Of a DNA stretch of 64,000 bases, positions 21,313-28,529 are shown piece after piece. The notes beneath the pieces are model-generated. The model worked only from the letters and a program-made list of their open reading frames with translations, had not been told where the DNA came from and did no database searches. Origin of the DNA: Lelliottia sp. JS-SCA-14 (GTDB lineage: Bacteria > Pseudomonadota > Gammaproteobacteria > Enterobacterales > Enterobacteriaceae); NCBI RefSeq assembly GCF_035593345.1, contig NZ_CP141606.1, positions 2,914,001-2,978,000 on the forward strand. Direction: 5' to 3'. Made by a program: the position numbers and the translations under genes. Position 1 is the stretch's first letter. The number at the start of each line of letters is the position of its first letter.

Positions 21313-22302
21313 TTACTTACCGCCCAGCCCTTTTTTCGCCAGTTCCTCTTTAAAGTTGTCGCGGGTGATCAGCACCACGTCGGTGACTTCGGTAAATTTC
21401 GGCGGTTCGGCATCTTTGGTGACCCAGTTGTAGAGCATTTCACTGGATTTATAGCCGTGCACGTCCGGGCTTGGCAGAAGCGAGCCGTAGAAACCGGTGG
21501 CCTGCGCTTTGGAGAGTTCGCTCACCGCATCCACGCCGTTAATGCCGATCCCGATGACATCCGGGGCTTTAAAGCCCTGACCTTCCGTCGCGCGCACGCC
21601 GCCCAGCACGGTGTTGTCGTTCATGCCGACCACCAGCCAGTGTTTCACTTCCGGATGCTGAACCAGCATCGAGTTTGCGGCGTCAAACGCACCTGGGATA
21701 TCGTTGGATTTGGTTGGGACTTTATAGATCTGTTTTTCCGGGAATCCGGCCGCTTTCAGGGCTTCCATCGAACCCGAGGTGCGACGACGGGCGGTATCCA
21801 GCTCGTCCGCGGTGATCGCCATCACGGCGCTCTCTTTCACGTCCCAGCCGCGTTTTTGCATCTCTTTATAGAGTTCCTGGCCCTGACGCTCGCCGATTTT
21901 AGTCGCCGCCATCATCACCAGCGGCACGGTGTCCATCGGTTTGCCTTTGGCGTTGACGAACTGATCGTCCACCGCAATCACCTTCATGCCGTAGCCGCGC
22001 GCTTTTGCCACGATGGCTGAGCCGAGTTTCGGATCCGGCGTACAAATCACAAAGCCTTTCGCCCCGCTCGCCGCCAGGCTGTCGATGGCGTTTAAGGTTT
22101 TCTCGCCGTCGGGCACGGCAATTTTGATGACATCAAACCCGAGATCTTTCCCGGCTTTATCCGCAAATTTCCATTCGGTCTGGAACCAGGGTTCTTCTGG
22201 CTGTTTGACCAGGAAACCGAGCTTTAAATTCTCCGCCATAGCGGATTGTGACATAACGGCAGCCAGGCCGATGGCCGCCAGCGTTTTAGTAAATTTGTGC
22301 AT
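21313..22302 (-). CDS. araF: L-arabinose-binding periplasmic protein AraF
   Basis: 329-aa periplasmic receptor of the AraFGH importer. Signal peptide about 1-23 (MSQSAMA/ENLKLGF). The two-lobed binding protein is nearly identical to E. coli AraF (LVKQPEEPWFQTEWKF, NDIPGAFDAANSMLVQHPEV, GINGVDAVSELSKAQATGFYG). Start ATG 22302 after CTGGAGTTAACC; seven additional upstream codons were not used. First gene of araFGH, expected to be AraC and CRP activated. Confidence 0.98.
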   Translation of the reverse strand: MHKFTKTLAAIGLAAVMSQSAMAENLKLGFLVKQPEEPWFQTEWKFADKAGKDLGFDVIKIAVPDGEKTLNAIDSLAASGAKGFVICTPDPKLGSAIVAKARGYGMKVIAVDDQFVNAKGKPMDTVPLVMMAATKIGERQGQELYKEMQKRGWDVKESAVMAITADELDTARRRTSGSMEALKAAGFPEKQIYKVPTKSNDIPGAFDAANSMLVQHPEVKHWLVVGMNDNTVLGGVRATEGQGFKAPDVIGIGINGVDAVSELSKAQATGFYGSLLPSPDVHGYKSSEMLYNWVTKDAEPPKFTEVTDVVLITRDNFKEELAKKGLGGK

Positions 22303-22618
22303 GGTTAACTCCAGCATGAGCATTCTTTTATGTAGGGTATATTGTCGTGCTTTTTATTTAATCGGACATAAAACAAGGTATTAGCGCTCACCCATGAATA
22401 AGTGATAGTGCTGGAGATAGTTTTAGCGGGAAATTAATCATCCATAAGAGAGCCCCATCACACCGCAGAATTACAGTAATTGCGTACATAGATTCAGCGA
22501 TAAATGACATAAAAAAGGCGGCTATTGTCGGACAAATAGGAGGGGATTAAGCAGAATTATCCATAGAGTCAGCTAACGCGTCCCTGTAACCCAGGCGCCG
22601 TAGCGCCCGGTTAAGAAT
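22303..22618. promoter_or_regulatory. araFGH upstream region with AraC-like half-site
   Basis: About 316 bp between araF and the DJ-1 gene, both on the minus strand. At 22549-22565 the plus strand matches the AraC half-site TAGCATTTTTATCCATA at 13 of 17 positions, including all of ATCCATA; a second TCCATA at 22441-22446 is a weaker match. In E. coli araFGH the AraC site is known to have reversed orientation with CRP nearer the promoter. A poor CRP-like match is at 22446-22461. No promoter was assigned with confidence. Confidence 0.45.
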
Positions 22619-23176
22619 TTACCAGGCGTAGTAAATATGATCCGCGTGATCGCGAACCGCCGTTTCATCATTCAACAAACGCGCTGCCAGGGTCAGGGCA
22701 AAATCAAAGGCGTGGCCGAGACCTTTTCCGCTGAGCAGATTCTGGTCCTCTACCACCGGGGCATCGACATACTCGCCGTCTTTTACCGTCTCCCACAGAT
22801 CGCCGGAGCAGACGTAGCGACGCCCCTTCAGCAGACCGTTTCCGCCCAGTACCCGCGCGGCGGCGGAGCAGATCGGGCAGATTAGTTTTCCGGCCTCGTC
22901 GTGGGCTTTTACAAAAGCGATAACGTCCTGACTGGCAGCCAGATTCACGCTCCCCTGCGGCCCGCCCGGCAGCACGATGGCATCGTACAGGGTGGCGGCG
23001 CGCTCGGTCAGGGTGCAGTCGGCCACCATCGGAATGTTGTGATAGCTCACCACCGCGCGCGACTCCGCACAGGCCAGGGTTTCCACTTCAATCTGCATGC
23101 GGCGCAGGATATCAATGGTGATAATTGCTTCCGCTTCTTCAAATCCTGGTGCCAGTAACACCGCCACTTTTGCCAT
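22619..23176 (-). CDS. DJ-1/PfpI family protein
   Basis: 185-aa class I glutamine-amidotransferase-like protein. The start AKVAVLLAPGFEEAEA holds the conserved Glu, and the nucleophile elbow is KLICPICSAAARVL with its Cys near residue 104, typical of DJ-1/YajL/ThiJ-type proteins. A partner His is not confidently placed. Start ATG 23176 follows GTGAGGATCAAA; a GTG four codons earlier is part of that ribosome site. Function is uncertain: glyoxalase, deglycase, chaperone-like and isonitrile hydratase activities are all reported in the family. A KdgR-like operator lies 23 bp upstream. Confidence 0.85.
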   Translation of the reverse strand: MAKVAVLLAPGFEEAEAIITIDILRRMQIEVETLACAESRAVVSYHNIPMVADCTLTERAATLYDAIVLPGGPQGSVNLAASQDVIAFVKAHDEAGKLICPICSAAARVLGGNGLLKGRRYVCSGDLWETVKDGEYVDAPVVEDQNLLSGKGLGHAFDFALTLAARLLNDETAVRDHADHIYYAW

Positions 23177-23198
23177 TTTGATCCTCACAAATAAAATA

Positions 23199-23217
23199 GA
23201 TAAAACATTGTTTCATT
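23199..23217. promoter_or_regulatory. KdgR-like operator before the DJ-1 gene
   Basis: GATAAAACATTGTTTCATT matches the KdgR consensus AATRAAAYRNYRTTTYATT at 18 of 19 positions (only the first base differs). It is immediately upstream of the DJ-1-family gene start. KdgR is the IclR-type repressor of pectin and ketodeoxygluconate catabolism in enterobacteria. Confidence 0.6.
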
Positions 23218-23377
23218 TTATAGAAAGTCATTGGGCAAACTCGCGGGTGGATCACAGTTCGGTCTTTTTAAGAAATAGCATTGAAATCAAAGGAAATGAA
23301 AAGCCGGTCACATTAAGACAATACTGAACGGCTTTATTCTGGTGTTAATCATCCCTCCCCGAAATAAGGACATTATA

Positions 23378-23881
23378 ATGACGACTTCAGGAATGATTCA
23401 GAAACTCAACACCCAGATGAACCTCGAGTTCAACGCCTCCAACCTCTATTTGCAGCTGAGCGACTGGTGTTCCGAGCACAGCCTCAACGGTACCGCCACC
23501 TTCCTGCGCACCCAGGCGCAAAGCAATATCACCCAGATGATGCGGGTCTTCGAATATATGAAACAAGCCGGGGCCAACCCGATTGTTAAAGCTCGCGTGG
23601 TTTCCGAAGAGTCCTGCTCATCGCTGGAAGAGCTGTTCCAGAAAACCCTCGAAGAGTATGAGCAGCGCTGTACCATGCTGAAAACCCTCGCCGGAGAAGC
23701 TAAAGCGCTGCACGACGACGACACTCTCGACTTCCTGCGGGATATAGGGAAAGAGCAGCAGCAGGATGGCCTGCTGCTGAAAACCATTCTCGACGAGGTA
23801 CGCAGTGCCCGACGCGCCGGTCTGTGCATGACCCAGACGGACCAACATCTGCTGAATCTGGTGAACTTTCAGCAGCACTAA
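23378..23881 (+). CDS. ftnB: Ferritin-like protein FtnB
   Basis: 167-aa four-helix-bundle ferritin-like protein, colinear with E. coli FtnB ([33 protein letters not shown] in pieces, [28 protein letters not shown]). As in E. coli FtnB, several ferroxidase ligands of FtnA are replaced: the helix-A Glu remains in NLEFNASN but the EExxH iron pair on helix B is changed to SNITQMM. FtnB is linked to repair of iron-sulphur clusters under oxidative stress in Salmonella. Start ATG 23378 after AAGGACATTATA; 12 upstream codons were not used. Confidence 0.93.
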   Translation: MTTSGMIQKLNTQMNLEFNASNLYLQLSDWCSEHSLNGTATFLRTQAQSNITQMMRVFEYMKQAGANPIVKARVVSEESCSSLEELFQKTLEEYEQRCTMLKTLAGEAKALHDDDTLDFLRDIGKEQQQDGLLLKTILDEVRSARRAGLCMTQTDQHLLNLVNFQQH

Positions 23882-23980
23882 AATCGTTTCGTATTACGGG
23901 AATTGTTAATTAATAGTTATCAAGTCATTGCTTTAATTGAATTTTAACAAATCAGATCTGGCTCCCAACCCATAACCTTA

Positions 23981-24012
23981 CAAAGTGAAATGATTTAATT
24001 CATTTCACTTTG
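23981..24012. promoter_or_regulatory. Perfect 13-bp inverted repeat in the leader of the Dcu-type gene
   Basis: Arms CAAAGTGAAATGA and TCATTTCACTTTG are exact reverse complements separated by TTTAAT. The element ends 17 bp before the start codon, just upstream of the ribosome site. No T-tract follows, so it is more likely an operator or an mRNA structure than an ftnB terminator. The binding factor is unknown. Confidence 0.75.
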
Positions 24013-24029
24013 ACTGACGAGGGAGCTTC

Positions 24030-25373
24030 ATGATCACCATCGAGTTTATTGTCATTATTCTCTGCCTGCTGGTGGGAACGCGGTTTGGCGGGATGGGCCT
24101 TGGGCTGATAAGCGGTATCGGCCTTTTCATTTTAAGCTTTGTGTTTGGATTACAGCCCGGCAAACCGCCGGTGGACGTGATGCTGACGATCCTCGCGGTC
24201 ATCGGCTGCGCCGCGACGCTGCAAACCGCCGGTGGTCTGAATGTGATGATGCAGTTTGCGGAGCGCTTGCTCAGGAAACACCCGCAGCACATCACCCTCC
24301 TCGCGCCGTTCACCACCTGGATGCTGACCTTTCTGTGCGGCACCGGCCACGTGGTTTACACCATGTTTCCGATCATCGCGGATATCGCGCTGAAAAAGGG
24401 AATTCGCCCGGAGCGCCCGATGGCGGTGGCCTCCATCGCTTCGCAAATGGCGATTACCGCCTCGCCCGTCTCCGTTGCCGTGGTGTCGCTGGTGTCGATC
24501 ATTGGCGCTCAGCATGGGGTGGGTCAGGCGTGGGGGATCCTGGAGATTTTGGCCGTCTCGGTTCCCGCCTCACTGTTTGGCGTGATGATTGCCGCCCTCT
24601 GGAGTCTGCGCCGCGGGAAAGATCTGGCGGATGACGCCGAGTTTCAGGAAAAACTCACCGACCCGAAACAGCGTGAATTTATCTATGGCAGCACCGAAAC
24701 CCTGATGAACCAGCGCTTCCCGAAACAGGCCTACTGGTCAACGTGGATTTTCTTCGCCGGGATCGCCGTGGTGGTTCTGCTGGGCGCCCTGCCCGATTTG
24801 CGCCCTGCGTTTGAAATCAAAGGCAAAATGACGGCGCTGTCGATGAACCTCGTGATCCAGATGATGATGCTGATCGCCGGTGCGGTGATGCTGATTGCCT
24901 GTAAGGTCAACGCCTCCGCCATTTCGAACGGCGCGGTGTTTAAAGCCGGGATGGTGGCTATTTTCTCGGTGTTCGGCGTCGCATGGATGAGCGATACCTT
25001 TTTCCAGGCGCACCTCGACGAGCTGAAAATGGCGCTGGAAGGCGTGGTGAAGAGCCATCCGTGGACCTACGCTATCGTGCTGTTCCTGGTCTCCAAACTG
25101 GTGAACAGCCAGGCCGCGGCCCTCACCGCTGTGGCACCGATGGGATTGATGCTGGGCATCGAACCGAAAATGCTGATCGCGTTCTTCCCGGCCTCTTACG
25201 GTTACTTCGTGCTGCCGACGTATCCCAGCGATCTCGCCTGTATCGGCTTTGACCGCTCGGGTACCACCAAAATCGGCAAATTCATTATCAACCACAGCTT
25301 CATTCTGCCAGGCCTTATCGGCGTGAGCTGCGCCTGTGCCGCCAGCTATCTGCTGGTGCAGACCTTCTTTTAA
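24030..25373 (+). CDS. Anaerobic C4-dicarboxylate transporter, DcuA/DcuB family
   Basis: 447-aa inner-membrane exchanger for fumarate, succinate, malate or aspartate, with roughly half its residues like E. coli DcuB. Family-specific stretches: LQPGKPPVDVML, LCGTGHVVYT, ASPVSVAVVSLVS, KLVNSQAAALTAVAP and LPTYPSDLACIGFDRSGTT. About 10-12 TM segments. It is absent at this position in E. coli, where dcuA and dcuB lie elsewhere, so it is an extra paralogue or a relocated gene. Ribosome site GAGGGAGC. A perfect palindrome in its leader suggests dedicated control. Confidence 0.88.
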   Translation: MITIEFIVIILCLLVGTRFGGMGLGLISGIGLFILSFVFGLQPGKPPVDVMLTILAVIGCAATLQTAGGLNVMMQFAERLLRKHPQHITLLAPFTTWMLTFLCGTGHVVYTMFPIIADIALKKGIRPERPMAVASIASQMAITASPVSVAVVSLVSIIGAQHGVGQAWGILEILAVSVPASLFGVMIAALWSLRRGKDLADDAEFQEKLTDPKQREFIYGSTETLMNQRFPKQAYWSTWIFFAGIAVVVLLGALPDLRPAFEIKGKMTALSMNLVIQMMMLIAGAVMLIACKVNASAISNGAVFKAGMVAIFSVFGVAWMSDTFFQAHLDELKMALEGVVKSHPWTYAIVLFLVSKLVNSQAAALTAVAPMGLMLGIEPKMLIAFFPASYGYFVLPTYPSDLACIGFDRSGTTKIGKFIINHSFILPGLIGVSCACAASYLLVQTFF

Positions 25374-25387
25374 TTGCTGACAAAGAC

Positions 25388-25456
25388 GCCCGGCGGCACT
25401 ACGTTTGCACGGGCCTACGGGGTTTTGTAGGCCGGGTAAGCGAAGCGCCACCCGGC
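25388..25456. repeat. BIME (two inverted REP elements)
   Basis: GCCCGGCGGCACTACGTT... followed by TGTAGGCCGGGTAAGCG...CCACCCGGC: two head-to-head REP palindromes separated by a GGGGTTT spacer, between the convergent Dcu-type gene and yecJ. Nearly the same bipartite unit recurs at 34328-34397. Confidence 0.85.
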
Positions 25457-25493
25457 AAAAAACCTGTTTCAAAATTCAAAACATCGGTTTATT

Positions 25494-25745
25494 TTAATGT
25501 GACTCACCCTGCGGTGTGAACTTGAGTTCGATAAGCGCAATGGCTTTTTGAATGGCGCGAAGCGTAACGGGATCCGCTGCAGCAGGATGGCTGGTGAAAT
25601 CGATGTTTTTCAGTTGGGTGGACATTTTTTCCCGCACTTCGGTCGGGGTGATAACGTCTAACACATCCAGGATTTGTTTGATGACCAACTGGCACGCGAC
25701 GACGTCAGACACCAGTTCCTGATCGGCGCTCAGATTTTGAGACAT
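25494..25745 (-). CDS. yecJ: YecJ family protein (DUF2766)
   Basis: 83-aa small cytoplasmic protein of unknown function, matching E. coli YecJ in sequence and position (between ftnB and the azuC/yecR interval). Mostly helical: [49 protein letters not shown]. Start ATG 25745 follows AAGGAGCTTCCT; five upstream codons overlap that ribosome site and were rejected. Confidence 0.88.
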   Translation of the reverse strand: MSQNLSADQELVSDVVACQLVIKQILDVLDVITPTEVREKMSTQLKNIDFTSHPAAADPVTLRAIQKAIALIELKFTPQGESH

Positions 25746-25823
25746 AGGAAGCTCCTTCAATAAAGAGCGCTATAGTAGCAAAACCACGGCCCTTTCATCT
25801 TCCCTCTCGTCGAACGCAGGCAT

Positions 25824-25851
25824 AAAAAAACCTGCCGAAGCAGGTTTTTTT
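25824..25851. terminator. Intrinsic terminator of azuCR
   Basis: AAAAAAACCTGC CGAA GCAGGTTTTTTT: a short stem flanked by A and T tracts on both sides, so it can act in either direction. It starts directly after the azuC tandem stop codons. Confidence 0.9.
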
Positions 25852-25853
25852 CA

Positions 25854-25937
25854 TCAGAACATTGCGCCTGGCGGTACGTCTTTGAACGTATTGCAGTAGT
25901 TAGCCCACATGCTTTTCAGGATTTTGCGCAGTTTCAT
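25854..25937 (-). CDS. azuC: Small membrane-associated protein AzuC
   Basis: 27-residue ORF starting MKLRKILKSMWANYC and ending DVPPGAMF, followed by two TGA codons. E. coli AzuC (28 aa) starts MKLRKILKSMFENYC and has KDVPPGNMF near its end, so it is an unmistakable orthologue, one residue shorter. In E. coli AzuC is an amphipathic membrane-associated protein that interacts with the aerobic glycerol-3-phosphate dehydrogenase GlpD, encoded by a dual-function RNA. Ribosome site CCGGAGCATCAA. Position next to yecJ is conserved. Confidence 0.93.
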   Translation of the reverse strand: MKLRKILKSMWANYCNTFKDVPPGAMF

Positions 25938-25988
25938 TTGATGCTCCGGTAATGTGTTATGCAGGTGTTATTGTCTATCCGCATATAA

Positions 25989-26004
25989 TATGACCAGCGT
26001 CACA
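25989..26004. promoter_or_regulatory. CRP-like site over the azuCR core promoter
   Basis: TATGA-CCAGCG-TCACA, one mismatch to the CRP core. Its centre is about 20 bp upstream of the predicted azuCR start, overlapping the promoter, which fits repression of azuC by CRP as known in E. coli. Confidence 0.6.
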
Positions 26005-26018
26005 AAAATCAACGGTTA

Positions 26019-26034
26019 TGTGATACACATCACG
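26019..26034. promoter_or_regulatory. Second CRP-like site, azuCR-MFS intergenic region
   Basis: TGTGA-TACACA-TCACG, one mismatch to the CRP core, 30 bp from the first site (about three helical turns). It could serve azuCR or the divergent MFS gene. Confidence 0.6.
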
Positions 26035-26150
26035 GTTACAAAACCAGCAATGCTGCGAGATTGTTATAAAAACACAAGACAAATCCGCAGGTTAGGAACT
26101 TATAAGTTCCAGTAAATTTTTATAAAATTTTTTGATATGGCAGGGTAAAA

Positions 26151-27569
26151 ATGAGTGAAAACATCACCGGAAAAGAGAGCCGCGGTTTGTCTCCTGCGGC
26201 GCTGCTGGTTGCCGGGGCGTTCTTTATGGAGTTTCTCGACGGCACGGTGATTGCCACCGCGCTGCCCGATATGGCGAAAAGCTTTGGCGTGCAGGCCGTG
26301 GATCTGAATATCGGTATCAGCGCGTACCTGATTACCCTGGCTGTGCTGATCCCCGCCAGCGGCTGGATTGCCGACCGCTTTGGTGCGCGCAAAGTCTTCG
26401 CCGTGGCGCTGGCGATCTTCACCCTCGCCTCCGTGCTGTGCGGCCTGTCTACCACGGTCGATCAGTTTGTCGCCATGCGCGTGTTGCAGGGAATGGGCGG
26501 CGCGCTGATGGTTCCGGTCGGTCGTCTTGCCGTGCTGCGCACGACGCCCAAACATCAGCTGATCACCGCCATCGCCACCCTCACCTGGCCCGCGCTGGTG
26601 GCTCCGATCATCGGTCCACCGCTCGGCGGGTTTATCACCAGCTACGCCGACTGGCGCTGGATCTTCTTTATTAATGTGCCGCTCGGGATGCTGGCGATTA
26701 TTCTGGCGCTGCGCATCATTCCCGACCTGCACGACGATGCGCGCCGTCCCTTTGATACACCCGGTTTTATCGCCACCACCATTGCGATGGTGAGCCTGGT
26801 GTATGCCATGGAGTCGATGGGAGCGCAGCATCCGGACGGGCTTCTCACCGTCGGGCTGCTGGCGGTCGGCGTGGTGACGCTCATCTACGCCCTGCGCCAT
26901 TTTCAGCGCGCCGAATGTCCGATGATTCGCCTCGACGCTCTGCAGGTTCCGACGTTTCGCGTGACGATGTACGGCGGGTCGCTGTTCCGCGCCTCTATCA
27001 GCGCCGTGCCTTTCCTGCTGCCGCTGATGTTTCAGGTCGGGTTTGGCATGGACGCGTTCCACTCCGGTCTGCTGGTGTTGGCGGTGTTTGTCGGCAACCT
27101 GACGATCAAACCCGCGACCACGCCGCTGATTCGCCGCCTTGGTTTTCGAAAGCTGCTGCTGATCAACGGGGCATTAAACGTCCTGTCGCTGCTGGCCTGC
27201 GCAATTATCTCACCGCAAACGCCGGTCTGGCTGATCATGCTGATTCTCTATCTGGGCGGCGTGTTCCGCTCGATTCAGTTTACGGCGGTGAGTACCCTGG
27301 CTTTCGCAGACGTGCCGTCGGCACAGATGAGCTACGCCAACACGCTGTTTTCCACGGCCACACAGCTGGCGGTGGGGCTTGGGATCACGCTCGGGGCGAT
27401 TGGGATTCGTATCGGGGAAAAGCTCGGGAGTGTACTGGGTATCACCGATGTGCCGGGGATCAGCTTCCGCCTGGCCTTTGTCGCCATTGCGCTGATTTGT
27501 CTGGCGGGGATGGTGGATACGTTGCGGCTAACGAAGGATGCGGGAAGCGCGGTGTCGAATAAGCGTTAA
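26151..27569 (+). CDS. MFS exporter, DHA2 (14-TMS drug:H+ antiporter) type
   Basis: 472-aa inner-membrane transporter. The start region FFMEFLDGTVIATALPDMA is motif D1 of multidrug MFS proteins; GWIADRFGARKVF is motif A between TM2 and TM3; RVLQGMGGALMVPVGRLAVLR is motif B; APIIGPPLGGFI is motif C of antiporters. Resembles MdtD/EmrB-like exporters, substrate unknown. The leader reads AGTTCC...GGCAGGGTAAAA. Divergent from azuC; not present at this locus in E. coli. Confidence 0.85.
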   Translation: MSENITGKESRGLSPAALLVAGAFFMEFLDGTVIATALPDMAKSFGVQAVDLNIGISAYLITLAVLIPASGWIADRFGARKVFAVALAIFTLASVLCGLSTTVDQFVAMRVLQGMGGALMVPVGRLAVLRTTPKHQLITAIATLTWPALVAPIIGPPLGGFITSYADWRWIFFINVPLGMLAIILALRIIPDLHDDARRPFDTPGFIATTIAMVSLVYAMESMGAQHPDGLLTVGLLAVGVVTLIYALRHFQRAECPMIRLDALQVPTFRVTMYGGSLFRASISAVPFLLPLMFQVGFGMDAFHSGLLVLAVFVGNLTIKPATTPLIRRLGFRKLLLINGALNVLSLLACAIISPQTPVWLIMLILYLGGVFRSIQFTAVSTLAFADVPSAQMSYANTLFSTATQLAVGLGITLGAIGIRIGEKLGSVLGITDVPGISFRLAFVAIALICLAGMVDTLRLTKDAGSAVSNKR

Positions 27570-27588
27570 AAAAGCCAGCTAAGCTGGC
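27568..27588 (-). terminator. Intrinsic terminator of the RpiB-like gene
   Basis: On the minus strand GCCAGC-TTA-GCTGGC followed by six Ts. It lies at the end of the convergent MFS gene and would stop transcription from the isomerase gene. Confidence 0.8.
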
Positions 27589-27596
27589 TCAGGTGT

Positions 27597-27630
27597 TGTA
27601 GGCCGGGTAAGCGCAGCGCCACCCGTCGGC
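27597..27630. repeat. REP-type extragenic palindrome
   Basis: TGTAGGCCGGGTAAGCGCAG then CGCCACCCGTCGGC, a single REP unit of the family also seen at 9619, 25388 and 34328. Located between convergent genes. Confidence 0.8.
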
Positions 27631-27644
27631 AATCAGACCACAGA

Positions 27645-28283
27645 TTACCCAACGATACCGCGAACAAAGGCTTCGATCTCTTTGTCCTGACAGTTTTCGA
27701 AGAAACACTGCTGGAAGCGCTGGCCAGAAACCGCGGTTTTCACCAGTTCAGGATCGATGGCGCGCAGGGTATCCAGATAGTTCTCTTTGACCACGGCGGC
27801 TTTCACCTGGTTCAGGATACCGGCGTTACGCACCTGCGGCTCTTTACGCTCTGGCGGATAACCTTCGCCTTTGCGGCCCGTAAAGGCTTTTTCGAAGATG
27901 AAGCGCACGTTCAGCTCTGCGCCCCAGCCGAAGCCTTTGGCGAATGGCAGGGAGAGCGCGTTACCGTTGTTGATCTGCGCAAACAGGAAGGCATCTGCCG
28001 GGTCGATACAGTAGCCGCAAATCACGCCCGGATGGATGTTAAGAGACATCAGCGCGCCCTGCCCGGTACCGCAGCCGGTCACCACGAAGTCAACGGCCTT
28101 CGCATTCAGCAGGATGCTGGCCATAATACCCAGATGGATATAGGTCAGGTGGTGATCGTTCTCATCACTCATCCCGACGTTATAGACCGGGAACCCCTTC
28201 TCATCGACAACGGATTTAAGTTCGTTGAGGATAGTGGCGTTTTTACCGGCCTGGCTGTTTTCCATCATCAGTGCAATTTTCAT
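27645..28283 (-). CDS. RpiB/LacA/LacB-fold sugar isomerase (possible DhuI-type)
   Basis: 212-aa isomerase of the LacAB/RpiB superfamily: N-terminal MKIALMMENSQAGKN, the active-site loop VDFVVTGCGTGQGALMSLN with Cys near residue 71, and a C-terminal extension (about 145-212) beyond classical RpiB (149 aa). Length and extension resemble DhuI, a streptococcal 4-deoxy-5-hexosulose-uronate isomerase of this fold, which would fit uronate catabolism; this substrate assignment is inference. A weaker KdgR-like sequence lies 90 bp upstream (28373-28391, 15 of 19). Ribosome site AGGAGATGAAGA. Confidence 0.75.
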   Translation of the reverse strand: MKIALMMENSQAGKNATILNELKSVVDEKGFPVYNVGMSDENDHHLTYIHLGIMASILLNAKAVDFVVTGCGTGQGALMSLNIHPGVICGYCIDPADAFLFAQINNGNALSLPFAKGFGWGAELNVRFIFEKAFTGRKGEGYPPERKEPQVRNAGILNQVKAAVVKENYLDTLRAIDPELVKTAVSGQRFQQCFFENCQDKEIEAFVRGIVG

Positions 28284-28529
28284 TCTTCATCTCCTGAATG
28301 CGTTGCGGGTTTTGCCGCCAAAGATAGCGAATCCCCCCAACCTTACTATCTAACAAACGCACTTTCAAATTAACTGAAAAAATGTTTTAAAAAACGAAAG
28401 GCGCTTCACAATTTCGACTCTTCACGCGGAAATAGCGTGCTTATGCACAAACTTAAGAAATCTCTACTCACGAATCTGGCTGTTAGCTAGACTGCTTTTT
28501 AAAAGACTATAAAAATCCTTTGGGGAACA

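Larger units (their letters stand above)
25824..25976 (-). ncRNA. azuCR: AzuCR dual-function RNA (IsrB)
   Basis: Transcript predicted from a TATAAT-like box on the minus strand around 25983-25990 to the terminator at 25824, about 150 nt, close to the E. coli AzuCR length. In E. coli it both encodes AzuC and base-pairs with cadA and galE mRNAs. Start is inferred from the promoter; the base-pairing segment was not checked. Confidence 0.75.

Noticed and set aside
22446..22461. CRP site for araFGH
   Set aside because: Only AGAGA-N6-TCACA; two mismatches in one half, too weak to call.
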